DNA from: Histomonas meleagridis
Lineage: Eukaryota; Parabasalia; Tritrichomonadida; Dientamoebidae
Direction of reading: 5' to 3'
Assembly (NCBI GenBank): GCA_020186115.1
Contig: WSYJ01000164.1
Location: 310,001-374,000 of the forward strand
Length of the DNA stretch: 64,000 bases
Shown here piece after piece: positions 17,920 through 28,726 of the stretch. Made by a program: the position numbers and the translations under genes. The notes under the pieces were generated by a model. That model worked only from the letters and a program-made list of their open reading frames with translations. It was not told the origin of the DNA and made no database searches. The first letter of the stretch is position 1. The number at the start of each line of letters is the position of its first letter.

Positions 17920-19107
17920 TCATATAAAAGTATCTTCATACTCATCAATCACATCAGAAGATGCCTTCTTTTTCTGTGCTAACTGCAAATACCTATGGCT
18001 TTCTCTTGTCAATGTATGTTCCGATCCGGCTGTCACTTCAAACATTTGACTTGCCGATGCCAACAGTCTAAAAGCCTCTTTCCAATCCCCCACAACACAC
18101 ATCAACAAACCATTTGCGAAAATTGCCTGTGCGACAGCTATTTGTGTTTGTCCATGCATATCTGTCTGTGCACTAACAATTTTCTTTAAGATTTGCTCGG
18201 CCAACTTTTCCGTTGTCTCATTCCAATCGGAAGGAAGTTGTATCTCATCACCAGAAAAAACAGGACTTATACATTTTTGTAAAAATGGTGTCCAAACACT
18301 CAATACTTTCTCAAACATAGCAACGGCACTTTCGTTGTCACCTTTTTCAATGTAAACGTTCCCCATCAAAAACAAGCCAACTGATGTTTCGATGTGATCA
18401 GGACCTTTAAGTTGTGCAGTGAAATAGACATCGCCAGCAAGGTACTTGAGCGCTTTGTCGTATTTCTTTTGTGCTGCATAAAGCTTCCCAAAGTTTCGTG
18501 AATGTTGTGACTTAAGTGATGGATCAGCTTTGGGATGTTGTAATAAAATCCATTTAGCCTGACAGAGGTTTTCTTCGGCAGTGTCAAATTGTTGATCGGC
18601 TATGTTGGCTTCGGCTAATAAAAGATATGGTGGTACAAGTTCAAGTGCGTTATTACCATAAATGTCAGAAGCATAACGTAATGCTTGAAGCCCTGCTGTT
18701 CGTGCTAATTCGAGCTCGTTTTCATTGAGATGTTTAAATGCTTCTGATTTGCATATAGAAAGTACATGTTTTTTAGTGTTGGTTACTTGGTTGGCGCGTA
18801 TGGCTCTTTCTTCTTGTGTGTTTAGAATTGGTGGAGTTGAGCGTAAGGCTGAAATATATGGACATATCTTGTAATGAATTGCTTTCCAATCTTTTTCTTG
18901 ATGATCTGTGCAACAATAATATGTGCGTTTACATAAAGAACATTGAAGATGTGATTCGCGTGAACAAATTTCACAATAATAAGAAACACCTTTTGGATTT
19001 GAAAGGGGGTTGTGGCTATTAAGCTCTGGTCGATTATGCTCTGCAGCGAATTGTTCTGCATATTCTGGAGTAAGTCCGTTGAGAAGAGAATTGGAAATAT
19101 CGATCAT
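17920..19107 (-). CDS. ZMYND12: ZMYND12 orthologue: MYND zinc finger plus TPR-like repeats
   Basis: The 395-residue protein begins with about 40 variable residues, then a MYND zinc finger (CEIC, LCKRTYYC, DHQEKDW, HYKIC) at about 44-83. The rest is TPR-like, and ALELVPPYLLLAEANI in the middle matches the family-typical LVPAYLLLAEA block of animal ZMYND12. Order and length agree with that family (about 365 residues). ZMYND12 is known as an axonemal protein associated with inner dynein arms together with TTC29, so this one probably serves the flagella. There is no SET domain, which rules out SMYD methyltransferases. Confidence 0.88.
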   Translation of the reverse strand: MIDISNSLLNGLTPEYAEQFAAEHNRPELNSHNPLSNPKGVSYYCEICSRESHLQCSLCKRTYYCCTDHQEKDWKAIHYKICPYISALRSTPPILNTQEERAIRANQVTNTKKHVLSICKSEAFKHLNENELELARTAGLQALRYASDIYGNNALELVPPYLLLAEANIADQQFDTAEENLCQAKWILLQHPKADPSLKSQHSRNFGKLYAAQKKYDKALKYLAGDVYFTAQLKGPDHIETSVGLFLMGNVYIEKGDNESAVAMFEKVLSVWTPFLQKCISPVFSGDEIQLPSDWNETTEKLAEQILKKIVSAQTDMHGQTQIAVAQAIFANGLLMCVVGDWKEAFRLLASASQMFEVTAGSEHTLTRESHRYLQLAQKKKASSDVIDEYEDTFI

Positions 19108-19307
19108 AATTAAAAACGTATTTTTTACAAAAAAGTGCGCATCTGATTTGTGTACAAAAAAGTGAATTTATATTTGGATTCTGTTTTATTTTTATAAAAA
19201 ATTAGAATGTAATACGGTCATTTAAAATCGTTTTTATATTTATAAAACAAAAAATAAATAAATATGATTTTTATAACATATATCAAAGTTTTAAATATCA
19301 ATTAATA

Positions 19308-20696
19308 TTAACTATTGCACTTAAGAATTTCTATTTTTTTCATTATTTTTTGCAAGAGTACATTTGCTAATTCCAAATCATCTGAATCATCGTTCGACAT
19401 TTTTTCAGATTCTATTATATTTTGCAGTACATTCATTATTTCAGTGTTTTCTAAAATTAAAATTATTTCTGTTTCATGTTGAGATAAAGAAGCAAATTCA
19501 AGAAAAGAGAACATGTTTTCAACAAACTTAGATATGTATTCCAATGTATTATTATCAGCCAAAAAATCGATCATTTCGCCCAACAAAAAGTTATTATCGA
19601 TCATAAAGTCTATTACTTGCGGATTATCAAGGAAATTTACAAACAGATTAAAACATTGACATTTAACAATGAATGAAGTACCCTCAAACAAACTCATACT
19701 ATCGTTAAAAGGCTTTGATTTTATTGTTTCGTCAACTAACATACCTTTAGTTTTCATATTTAATGAGAGAAATTTTAAAACTTTTTCTTGGAATAAATAA
19801 GAACGATTTAATAAATCAATTTCATTAAATATTTCGGATTGAACTAATGATAACTTATATCGATCATCTGCATAATTAGCAATAGCTGTAATAGCATCTA
19901 ATGAATAAATTTGTATTTTTTCATCGGTGTTATTAATAAACGGAAATAAATAATCGAGATATTGCTTTTCTTCTTGAAAAAATTCAAAAACTTCACCAGG
20001 ATAAAATCTCGTAATTCTTTGTATTCCTTTTATGGATTCTTTAAGAATACCTGAATTAGAATTAAGACCTCGACATAAATTAATTAATGAAATTTGTATA
20101 ATTTTTCCAGGGATTTCGGAATTGTATTTAAAAAAAGTTGAAATCATTTTGAGACAAAGTGTAACAAGTTGAACTTGATCAAATGGTGAAGAAACATAAA
20201 TATCTGATGATACAATCTCCAAAACATTGAATGGAAATGAGATAATAGATGTCATTAAAAGTTGCTGGTGAATGTCTTTTTGATGTAATATACAAATGAA
20301 ATAATTAATAAGTTGAAATGTGATTTCTGGGAAAACATTAAAACTTTTTTGAGACTCGCCAATTAGATGAGCTGTAGTTTTGCTTGATAAAAAAATATGA
20401 CTAATAAAAGGGTTCTTTTCTGTTGATTTCATTAAAAATAAAATTAGCAAAGGTATGTCTTGAACTTGTATATTTATTATCAAATCTTTGATTTCGTCAA
20501 CTTTGTGAAGGTTTTGATAAAGATGAATCAAATATGAAATAAATTCATGATTATTTTCATTTTGTTTTGAAATTAAATCATCAATAAATTCATCATTTTC
20601 TGGTTGTTCTGGTGTCACTTCAAGCTTTTGTGTGGTTTTATTTTTTGTTTTAAGTTTATAACTTAGTTCCAATTGTTTGGCCGATAGATTCCACAT
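19308..20696 (-). CDS. ARM/HEAT-like repeat protein
   Basis: The 462-residue protein has a clear ATG at 20696. After a polar N terminus (KQLELSYKLKTKNK, then an acidic stretch) it consists of repeated pairs of hydrophobic helices of armadillo type up to the end. It is similar in size and style to the products at 8265, 28727 and 57974; its N terminus also resembles the coding-like sequence upstream of the 57974 gene (LxLxYKL followed by basic residues). No catalytic motif is visible. Its start codon is only 12 bp from that of the divergent gene at 20709. Confidence 0.75.
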   Translation of the reverse strand: MWNLSAKQLELSYKLKTKNKTTQKLEVTPEQPENDEFIDDLISKQNENNHEFISYLIHLYQNLHKVDEIKDLIINIQVQDIPLLILFLMKSTEKNPFISHIFLSSKTTAHLIGESQKSFNVFPEITFQLINYFICILHQKDIHQQLLMTSIISFPFNVLEIVSSDIYVSSPFDQVQLVTLCLKMISTFFKYNSEIPGKIIQISLINLCRGLNSNSGILKESIKGIQRITRFYPGEVFEFFQEEKQYLDYLFPFINNTDEKIQIYSLDAITAIANYADDRYKLSLVQSEIFNEIDLLNRSYLFQEKVLKFLSLNMKTKGMLVDETIKSKPFNDSMSLFEGTSFIVKCQCFNLFVNFLDNPQVIDFMIDNNFLLGEMIDFLADNNTLEYISKFVENMFSFLEFASLSQHETEIILILENTEIMNVLQNIIESEKMSNDDSDDLELANVLLQKIMKKIEILKCNS

Positions 20697-20708
20697 TTTC
20701 TTGCCACA
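20697..20708. promoter_or_regulatory. 12-bp gap between divergent start codons
   Basis: The ATGs of the minus gene (20694-20696) and plus gene (20709-20711) are separated by only TTTCTTGCCACA. Both are well-supported frames, so the core promoters must lie inside each other's coding region or be shared. Confidence 0.6.
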
Positions 20709-21770
20709 ATGAAGTTAGGGATTGATACAAACTTTATCTTCAATGGATCCCTTGACCACAAGACTCTCAGAAGCGTAACTCAATATTTCATCTTATTTAT
20801 TTTTACATTTAATTTTCTTTTTTTATTATTTCCAAACTCAATTACAAAAACAGATGAAAACGGATCTATCATTAACATATCAAATGTTTCCATATTTGCA
20901 CAACCTTTTTTTATCAAAACAGACAATCCCATTAATTTTCAATTTTCAAATTCTGAAAAAGGAATAGAAGTTTTGCCTTCTAATGGCATTATTAAATTTT
21001 GGAACACAAATAAAGTTGAATCTATCAATTTAACCAATTCATTTCAAATCAAATTAAATCATCCCTCATTTGGAATTTTATTAATTATAATTAAATTCAT
21101 TTTCCTTGTAAACATTATCTCATGTACTGTTTTTTCTTATTTAATACCTACTTTAAAACCTATTCGTCCGACAAATATATTTTCCATTATTTTTATTATT
21201 TATCGTATTTACATCATTCACTTTTCCTACACAGCTGAGTCCTTTTTCAACTCGCTTTTTTGGTGTTCTTTATCACTTTTATCGATTTATCAACTTCGAC
21301 CAATTTTAAATCGATCGATACATTTTCTGTTACTTCTTTATATATCTATTTTTTCTATTACATTTGTGTATTTTTATTCGATGGTTCATCCTACCTCTAT
21401 ATATTTTGGTATAATTTCATGGTCTGTGTATCCAATTTTACTTTTATGCTTTTATGGAATTGGAGATATTTCGACGCGATCAATGAATTTATATGTTAAT
21501 TTTGGTTGGAATTGTTTTATAAATGCAATAATATATTTTTCGTCATTGATGAGATGTAGTAGTAATAATATAATTTTCGAAACATTAGATGTGTCTTCTT
21601 TAACAGTGTTTATATTATTGCAAATAATTTATATAATTGGAATACCTTCAAAAAAGGTCGAGAAACAAGTGGAAATATCAAACACAAAATATAAAATAGA
21701 TAATTACTTGAACGTGTTGGAAGAACGTGAGGCTGAAGAAGAAAGAAAAGATGGTGCTGCTTTCGAATAA
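20709..21770 (+). CDS. Multipass membrane protein with small lumenal N-terminal domain
   Basis: The 353-residue protein has a first membrane segment at about 25-43 and about 75 polar residues with N-x-S/T sites (NISNVS, NLTNSF). It then has a cluster of about seven membrane segments between about 120 and 312 and a charged cytosolic tail rich in Glu/Lys. An N-terminal anchor or signal plus lumenal domain plus seven passes is reminiscent of GOST-type proteins, but no sequence motif proves this. Function is unknown. Confidence 0.75.
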   Translation: MKLGIDTNFIFNGSLDHKTLRSVTQYFILFIFTFNFLFLLFPNSITKTDENGSIINISNVSIFAQPFFIKTDNPINFQFSNSEKGIEVLPSNGIIKFWNTNKVESINLTNSFQIKLNHPSFGILLIIIKFIFLVNIISCTVFSYLIPTLKPIRPTNIFSIIFIIYRIYIIHFSYTAESFFNSLFWCSLSLLSIYQLRPILNRSIHFLLLLYISIFSITFVYFYSMVHPTSIYFGIISWSVYPILLLCFYGIGDISTRSMNLYVNFGWNCFINAIIYFSSLMRCSSNNIIFETLDVSSLTVFILLQIIYIIGIPSKKVEKQVEISNTKYKIDNYLNVLEEREAEEERKDGAAFE

Positions 21771-23044
21771 TAATATAATAATAAATTTTGTTGTTTTATC
21801 CGGTCAAAATAAATAAACAGATTTTATATAATTTTTTAATAAGTTTTTGTATAAAAAATTATGAAATATTCGAATATTTTTATTCATAAAATGTCTAATT
21901 TTTCAAAAATGAAACATGATTTGAAAATAATTTTTTTGTTTAATTATAAAATATTCTCATTTATTGTTAGATAACAATATATAATCACATATTTTACATA
22001 ATTAAAATTAATATCAAAAGAAATTTTAGACCTATTAAATACCAGTTTTTGTAAAATGATATATTTTTCTTTATGTTTAAAAATGTGAACTCTGTTCTTC
22101 CTAGAAGAAAACAAACATAAATTTTGTCAAAAACTTATTTAATATAATTAATACATTTTATATCAAGTAAAATTTATTAATATTTTTGATTCCGAATTCT
22201 ATTTCAAAAGAAAAACGCTGCGAACAATTTTAATGGCAAACTTCATTATTATTTTTTCAACAATCTTTTCGCGAGAAAAGAAGAATTATTTGATGAAATT
22301 TAATAGATACATACGTGATGTATTATTTTATTTAAAAAAAGATAAATTCTTTCAAAAACTCAAACATTTAGCACTGCAGTACGAATATAATTTTCAGCAA
22401 AATGAATTCATAAAAAGTAACTTTTCTTACTAAAAGGATTTGAATTATAATTTGTAAAAATAATAAATCGGTCAAATGAAAAACTATCTATAAATTGAAT
22501 AAAAACAAAAACGATTTACATTAGTTTATCTGATCAAATTATCAATTTAAAAATGATTCCAAACAATTGACATTAAAAAACCAAATAAAAATCAACTATT
22601 AATAAGGAACAAAAAAATTACTACCAGGATTCATTGATTCTTTTTATTTTCATGAATTTTCAAATTTCGAAATTATTTATAAACTAATCTTTTTATTTTG
22701 CAACAAATTACGTTAAAAGCATTAACGTTACAAACTAGTTACATTTATTTTATGTTTAACTCTTGCAGAAAGGAACTAAGCTCATTTTACATTTTATACT
22801 TCGATTGAAGAACTAATTAAATGCAGAACGATCAAAAACGATTCATATTTTTTTGATAAAAATATGTTTTTTATGAATTACAGTTAACGAATACATCATT
22901 TTTAATAAATTTAAATATTTTATTAACGAACGAAGTTATAGCAAGCACAAACAATGTGTAAAAAACAATGAAGAAAAGTTCGTTTTTTGCAAAATTTCAC
23001 ATCACATATCTCATTGGAATACAAAATTTCACGAGTTTTTTCCC
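21771..23044. other. Intergenic, 1.3 kb; one doubtful 66-codon frame
   Basis: Very AT-rich. The only ATG frame of note is 22233-22433 (66 codons, plus), with helix-like Lys/Phe/Leu content but no recognisable family; I do not call it a gene. No RNA gene or repeat array is visible. Confidence 0.4.
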
Positions 23045-26000
23045 ATGAACACCACAAATGTTGTAGGGGAAACTATTAATACAAGCACAATCAACACTAC
23101 AATAAATCAGTATGACAATTTTTTTAAAAAATTTGGAAAAAATAATAACATAATCAAAATATATCCTTTCCAAAATCAAAAAGCACAAGAGTTGGCAAAT
23201 CAGTTTTTCCAAAAACAGAACACAATTCTTTTGGATGAAACTAGATTTGCTAAATTTTCAATAATTCCAATATTTATTTTGCTTATTCAAAAGATACAAA
23301 AAAAGCAAATACCATTTCTCATTATTACTAATGTTACTGAAATAGATAGATGGAATTTTCAGATTAATAAATGGGCAAAACTTGAATCACCTGTACATTT
23401 TCAAATCACTACACCAGAAGAATTTATGAACATTCAAAGCTTTCGATGGGGATCACTAATTTTTGATTGTCAATCAATAAATTGCGATATTTCCAATTTT
23501 AATTTCAATAATATTATTCAAATTTCAGATGGAAGTGAACAACCACAAGAAACAGAATTTTCCACCATAACAGTTACTGATCAAGATGTCATTGACTCAG
23601 AATTTATAGAAGAAGAAATCCGAGCTTGTCCATTAACATCACAACAAAAAGAAAACATTGATGATTTATTCACATCCAACATCGCCAAGCTTATTCAATG
23701 CCAACAGTCGCCAAATCAACGCCAAAGTATGTTTCTTCTTGAACTTATAAATCAACTTGAAAATACATCAAACATCAATACCAAAGGTTCATGTAAATTT
23801 GAACATATCCTTGACCTCTTAGTACCAGAAGAAATCGCACGGAAGAAAATAGCCCTAATTTTTCCGAGTGTTGAATTTATGAAGGATTTCAATTCACAAG
23901 TCACAAAATTTCGAAATTATTATTATGTCATAGACAACACTATTAGACCCAAAAAATTCACCAAAATAGTGAATAAAGTTAATTCGATTAATGATGAACA
24001 TTGTGTTGTCACAATTTCATATGATGACAAATTTTTAGGATCAGTGATTTCACAAATAAACTTAGACACAATTATAGTCACAAGTTCTCGATTTAATCCA
24101 ATCAGTGTTTTCCCTGATATATTAAATTGGTATCGAAAAGCTATAAATCCTTTAATATATCGATTTATTACACGGAATTCAATTGAAGAAATCATTTTTA
24201 ATATGTTTTGGGACGATCGTAAAATATCTGACTTTGAATCCATGTCAACCGAAGATTTGAATTCAATTCTTATTAATTCCGCAGTCCTTTATAATCGTAA
24301 ACAAAACTCTAATTTAGAAATAAAACGAATTTCTTATTCAAATCATATGCTGCCGTTTAAAACCGCCGAAGTAAACCGCACAAATTTTTGGCAGGATTAC
24401 AAAGACGCGCATAACGTTCAAAAGCCGAAAAAGGAAAAAACAAAAAAAGTTATTTTACCAACGGAAAAAAAGGAGAGTAAACCCAAAAAGAAAGCCACTT
24501 CTAAAACGTCTGTACAACAAGAAAAGATCATTCAAGATATTATTGAAGACAAAAATGAAAAAGCAAAAGTAATAAAGCCGACAAAAAAGCAAACGACACC
24601 AAAAACAAGTTCGGAATATTTATGGAAAGGGCGAGTTGTTACATCATTTATTAATATATTACATGATTATGGATGTCTTCGCTGGGATAAATTTAAAGAT
24701 TTCAATCGCCCTATTCCAGAGATCCGTAATGTAGCTGCATTTATCATCTCTAAAATGGGCGGACTAACGAGTAATTATCCGAGTATTATGAAATCGTTTC
24801 AAGTAGAGATAACGACCAAGTCATATGTTCGAATTGATGATGTTATATGTCGCTTACAATATCATTTTGATAAATTTGACTTGTTAACATATTTATCAGA
24901 TGTTGAAGCGATAACAAAATTATCAGAACTTTCACCAAAGAAATATACTGATATTAAACTTATGAATATTACTGAAGATGATCAAAAATTGTTATTTAAT
25001 GTCTATAAAAATGGACTTTCATCGATATCACAACAGAATAATTATGAAGAAATAAAGAAACATATAAAAGAATTACTTCAAGTTTCACAAGATTTAAACA
25101 ATGAAAAAGTATTAACATTACGAGATCATATAATTATTGTCCAAAACTTACAATATTATGGGTTTACTACTATTGAAGAATTTAAAGATCATTCCAATCT
25201 TTTACATTTAAATACCGAATCCCTACAAAATTACATCAATTTAATATATGAATTTTGTGATAATTTAACACCTTCAACACGTAAAAAAGAAATATCGACA
25301 AAATTAATTTCTCAATTAACAATTTATACCCAAAAGAAAATCATCAAACGAAAACTTTTCTTTGAGAAAATACGAGAAGAATATAAAAACATTGAAAAAT
25401 ATCCCGCAGAAGATCTCGAGTTTCTAACTGCGTTAGCATTTCATGGCTTTTTAACCACAAAGTTATCATCAGTCTTCCAAAAGACATTTGGTAAAGATTG
25501 TAGTGAAGCCAAAATATATTCACGAATCAAGTGTATATTAACTGAAGATGGAAAATGTGAACGAGTTGAGCCGAATTTAGAAATTACATATGATAACATC
25601 AAACAATTGTTACCATTTCGTCTTGATGTTAATCATATGTTAATTGATATCGGAATCATTAATAATGATAACCCGAACTTTTATAATGATTTATACTTAT
25701 ATCCAATTGGGTATAAATGTTGTTGCGTTTGTATATCCCCATTCATTAAGAACTTAATGATTTGGGTATTAGCTGAAGTCGTCGATAATAATGGAAAGCC
25801 TTTGTTTAAGGTGACCCAATATCGAAACGATTTTAAGTTTTGTTTCCAAGGAAATGACCCGAATGAACCTTTCAAAGAATTACGAAACTTCGTAATGAAA
25901 AAATTCGCAGCGTTCATACCGCCAATGGATGGGCACGAAATGTTCGGCTTTACGACGCCAGCATTTCATCAGATATTGTTGAGCATGGATAACAATGTGA

Positions 26001-26287
26001 TGGAACCTAAAAGAACATTTAGAAAGAAGTTCGAAGTAATTAAAAGTTGGCCGGTGATCGGTGCAAAGGAAGTGGACCAGAAGATGTACCAAAAGAAGAA
26101 AAAGGAAAATGAGGTAATAAAGAAAAGAAATGACCCGATGAGACCGCTGATAATAGACTTCTCGAAACTGTTCAAACAAAATGATGAAAAGAAAATAGTG
26201 ACAATGCGTCAGTATCAACAAAGCTTTAGTAAATTGGTGGAAAGACATATGATATGGGATAAAGAAGATGATATGTGTTTGCAATAA
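23045..26287 (+). CDS. Degenerate CHD-type SNF2 ATPase fused to FYRN-FYRC domains
   Basis: The 1080-residue protein begins with a CHD/SNF2 layout lacking catalytic residues. About residue 62, ILLDETRFAKF stands where ILADEMGLGKT is expected. FLIITNVTEIDRW matches the PLST...W block, and LIFDCQSIN replaces the DEAH strand. The second lobe has IALIFPSVEFM. It ends DTIIVTSSRFNP...FITRNSIEE, matching the family's DSDWNP...YRLVTKNTVEE, but the arginine-finger motif reads NWYRKAIN. A Lys-rich linker follows (about 455-540), then helical regions like the CHD SANT/SLIDE zone (YPAEDLEFLTALAFHGF). About 850-985 are FYRN (LYLYPIGYKC) and FYRC (ending GHEMFGFTTPAFHQI). It is probably a nuclear chromatin scaffold that cannot hydrolyse ATP. 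I know of no described family with this combination. Confidence 0.82.
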   Translation: MNTTNVVGETINTSTINTTINQYDNFFKKFGKNNNIIKIYPFQNQKAQELANQFFQKQNTILLDETRFAKFSIIPIFILLIQKIQKKQIPFLIITNVTEIDRWNFQINKWAKLESPVHFQITTPEEFMNIQSFRWGSLIFDCQSINCDISNFNFNNIIQISDGSEQPQETEFSTITVTDQDVIDSEFIEEEIRACPLTSQQKENIDDLFTSNIAKLIQCQQSPNQRQSMFLLELINQLENTSNINTKGSCKFEHILDLLVPEEIARKKIALIFPSVEFMKDFNSQVTKFRNYYYVIDNTIRPKKFTKIVNKVNSINDEHCVVTISYDDKFLGSVISQINLDTIIVTSSRFNPISVFPDILNWYRKAINPLIYRFITRNSIEEIIFNMFWDDRKISDFESMSTEDLNSILINSAVLYNRKQNSNLEIKRISYSNHMLPFKTAEVNRTNFWQDYKDAHNVQKPKKEKTKKVILPTEKKESKPKKKATSKTSVQQEKIIQDIIEDKNEKAKVIKPTKKQTTPKTSSEYLWKGRVVTSFINILHDYGCLRWDKFKDFNRPIPEIRNVAAFIISKMGGLTSNYPSIMKSFQVEITTKSYVRIDDVICRLQYHFDKFDLLTYLSDVEAITKLSELSPKKYTDIKLMNITEDDQKLLFNVYKNGLSSISQQNNYEEIKKHIKELLQVSQDLNNEKVLTLRDHIIIVQNLQYYGFTTIEEFKDHSNLLHLNTESLQNYINLIYEFCDNLTPSTRKKEISTKLISQLTIYTQKKIIKRKLFFEKIREEYKNIEKYPAEDLEFLTALAFHGFLTTKLSSVFQKTFGKDCSEAKIYSRIKCILTEDGKCERVEPNLEITYDNIKQLLPFRLDVNHMLIDIGIINNDNPNFYNDLYLYPIGYKCCCVCISPFIKNLMIWVLAEVVDNNGKPLFKVTQYRNDFKFCFQGNDPNEPFKELRNFVMKKFAAFIPPMDGHEMFGFTTPAFHQILLSMDNNVMEPKRTFRKKFEVIKSWPVIGAKEVDQKMYQKKKKENEVIKKRNDPMRPLIIDFSKLFKQNDEKKIVTMRQYQQSFSKLVERHMIWDKEDDMCLQ

Positions 26288-26448
26288 ACGAATTGTTTAA
26301 TGACTCATTTCAGATGTTAACGCATGAACATTTACATTTGCGATTTGGCGATTTTTTTGGTTGACTAATTGCAGGTTTGGATAGAATTATGGGACATTAA
26401 AGTCACCTTTAAATCATGTCTTTACTATGATATAGAAACATTATTTAT

Positions 26449-26673
26449 ATGAGGATTTATTTAAAATTAAATAAAAATATTGCTCATGAAGTTTCTGAAA
26501 TATTAGAATTTTGTTTAGATGTTATAAATGAGGAAAATCTTATTATTAGATAATATATCTTTTTTGATTAATCCGAATTATTTGATAGAGAATCTAAAAA
26601 CGATTATACAAAAATAGCCGAATTTATTTTTAAGCTAAGTGCTAACGAGAATTCAGATTTTGGTAAGCAATAA
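26449..26673 (+). pseudogene. Relic of a helical (ARM-like) protein
   Basis: A 74-codon frame with an ATG and two internal TAA codons reads as protein-like helices (HEVSEILEFCLDVINEENL, then KIAEFIFKLSANENSDFG). The stops and short length point to a decayed gene fragment. The rest of 26288-27576 is AT-rich with nothing else seen. Confidence 0.4.
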
Positions 26674-27576
26674 GCAAATTTTTCAAAAAATGATATCATT
26701 TAAAATGAAATCGATTTGAAATCTTACTCAAGGGGTTTCTTAGCATATCAATTTATTATTATAATGCCGAAACATATTTTATACAGACCTGATTTTAAAA
26801 TTGAAAAAAATATTAATAATGATAATAGTGTATGTGTCTTGCATTTACTTGAATAATTTTTTTTAGATTTGTTAACACTATTAAAGTTATGATTTTATGA
26901 AATGTAACTATAAATCTTTCTTCTAACAGAAAATATTTTTCTTAAAATTTGCTTTCATTTATAAAGCATCGAACACATATATAAACATTAACATAATATA
27001 CTGTAACATATTGCTTAAATAATATTTCACTCTTTCAAAATAAGTTCTGGTGAGATGATTAATGTAAATCCTCTGTGTTTCAAAAATTTGTTCCAGCAAT
27101 TAATGTATAAAAGATAAGTTAATATTTTATAAAAAATTTTAAATTTAAACTTTAATTTGTCTCATTGCTTTTTGATTTTTTTTGGATATAACATTCACAG
27201 CATTTATTCAGAAATAGAAAATATGTTAATGTTACTCAACTTTATTATAAGAATTAATTGTTGTAGAACATGTTTCACCTTTTGTAAATAATTATTTGTT
27301 TAATTGTCATTTAATAAATAATTTAATAGTAGAAGTACTACTATGCAATGGAGACAATTTAAAGATAATCATTTTCACTCCTAGGTTATCCAAATATTTT
27401 AATATTCCAAATAAACAAAAACATTTCAAATGATTTTTTTTATTTCCAATATACAAAGTAACACAAATTTTTTTTCCTGAAAGTTTAAAGAGACGTTGGC
27501 CAAATTTGAGAGGTTTTGAATTACGTTTGAAAATTTTAATTTGTAAACATTAGAAAAAAGTGTTTATAAATTTGGT

Positions 27577-28362
27577 ATGGAGTTCATTTCTCATTTCTTC
27601 GGGAAACAGATTTCTTCATCAGCTTCTTCAATTGACAAAGAACCACTGGTTATTAGTGAACATCAATTTTCCAATGAAGATTATCAGTTTCATTTCATAA
27701 ATACAACAATATCCAAATCAGCAGATTTTTTTGAAATTTTAATTGAAAACCTAGAAGTTGTGCTAAATCTTAAGAGCGAGGAATGCTGTGTTGACAAGAT
27801 CAAAAGTATTTTTGGTTCATTTCCAAATTGCAAAGTCACGATAAAATCGTATTCAATCTCTACAGCTGAAGTACCCAACAAACGCCACCGTTCCACTGCC
27901 ATCAAATCACGTGTACAAGATGGCCCTGCTAACAGAGGCTCATTTCCAGCTGGGCATTCGTATCCACCTGAAGATGAGTGGAGCCTTGTCTTCGGGTGCC
28001 CATTCTACAACTCATTTCCATCAGTTAAAGGTCTTCCAATTATTCTTCTCAAGGGAGATGCAAGAGTATCAATTGGCGGGAAGAAAGTTACAACAATGTT
28101 TCTTGCACTTGTTCCATTGTACCTCGTGTTCTATGAATCCGAAGCATCAGCAAAGCCGATCAGTGCAGTTTTCTTAAGTAATGCGAAAATTGAAGTTGAA
28201 TCAAATTGCTCATTCTCAGTATCAAAGTCAGGAAACAAATACGAAATAACGTTTTCAAAGATACAAACAATGCAAGAATGGTCACAAAAAATATTATGTA
28301 TAATTAACAATGCAGCGTCTGATTTGGAAAAGTGGAGAAGTAACATTGTAGCTAGTCATTAA
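27577..28362 (+). CDS. Protein with a PH-like C-terminal domain
   Basis: The 261-residue protein has a conventional ATG and no membrane segment. The first 90 residues are mixed helical. The middle contains a Pro/Gly-rich low-complexity part (about 100-130). The last 100 residues look like a pleckstrin-homology domain: strands around ARVSIGGKKV, LVPLYLVFYES, ISAVFLSNAKIEVE and YEITFSKIQTMQEWSQKI, with the terminal helix Trp. A PH domain suggests membrane or phosphoinositide association. The call rests on secondary-structure pattern alone. Confidence 0.6.
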   Translation: MEFISHFFGKQISSSASSIDKEPLVISEHQFSNEDYQFHFINTTISKSADFFEILIENLEVVLNLKSEECCVDKIKSIFGSFPNCKVTIKSYSISTAEVPNKRHRSTAIKSRVQDGPANRGSFPAGHSYPPEDEWSLVFGCPFYNSFPSVKGLPIILLKGDARVSIGGKKVTTMFLALVPLYLVFYESEASAKPISAVFLSNAKIEVESNCSFSVSKSGNKYEITFSKIQTMQEWSQKILCIINNAASDLEKWRSNIVASH

Positions 28363-28726
28363 ATAAGTCACAAAATTTTTATTTTTATGTACACACAAAA
28401 AAATCCTTTTTTGAGATTTTAAAACACTGAAATAAGTAAACAGACTTAGTGAAAACATCGCCAACTTTTTGATTATTTAAATGGTCATATTTAACGTTAA
28501 ATATGTATAAAAAAGAAGTATCATCATAAGTTATATTTATTCAACTTGAATGCCACCAATTTAAGCAATGAACATAACTTTTGGTTCATTCGAAGTTTAT
28601 TTTTATCTTCACCAAATCAAAAAATTTACATTTTCTTTACAATTTATGTGTGAATTTCACTTGAATTAAAACATCAATTTTTTGATGTCATAATTAAAAT
28701 TTAAGTTGCATCATTATGAGTGAACA
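28363..28726. other. Convergent intergenic spacer
   Basis: AT-rich 3' flank between convergent genes; no gene, RNA or repeat recognised. Confidence 0.5.

Noticed and set aside
22233-22433. 66-codon ATG frame as a small gene
   Set aside because: No family, no codon or context support, and AT-rich DNA readily gives such frames.
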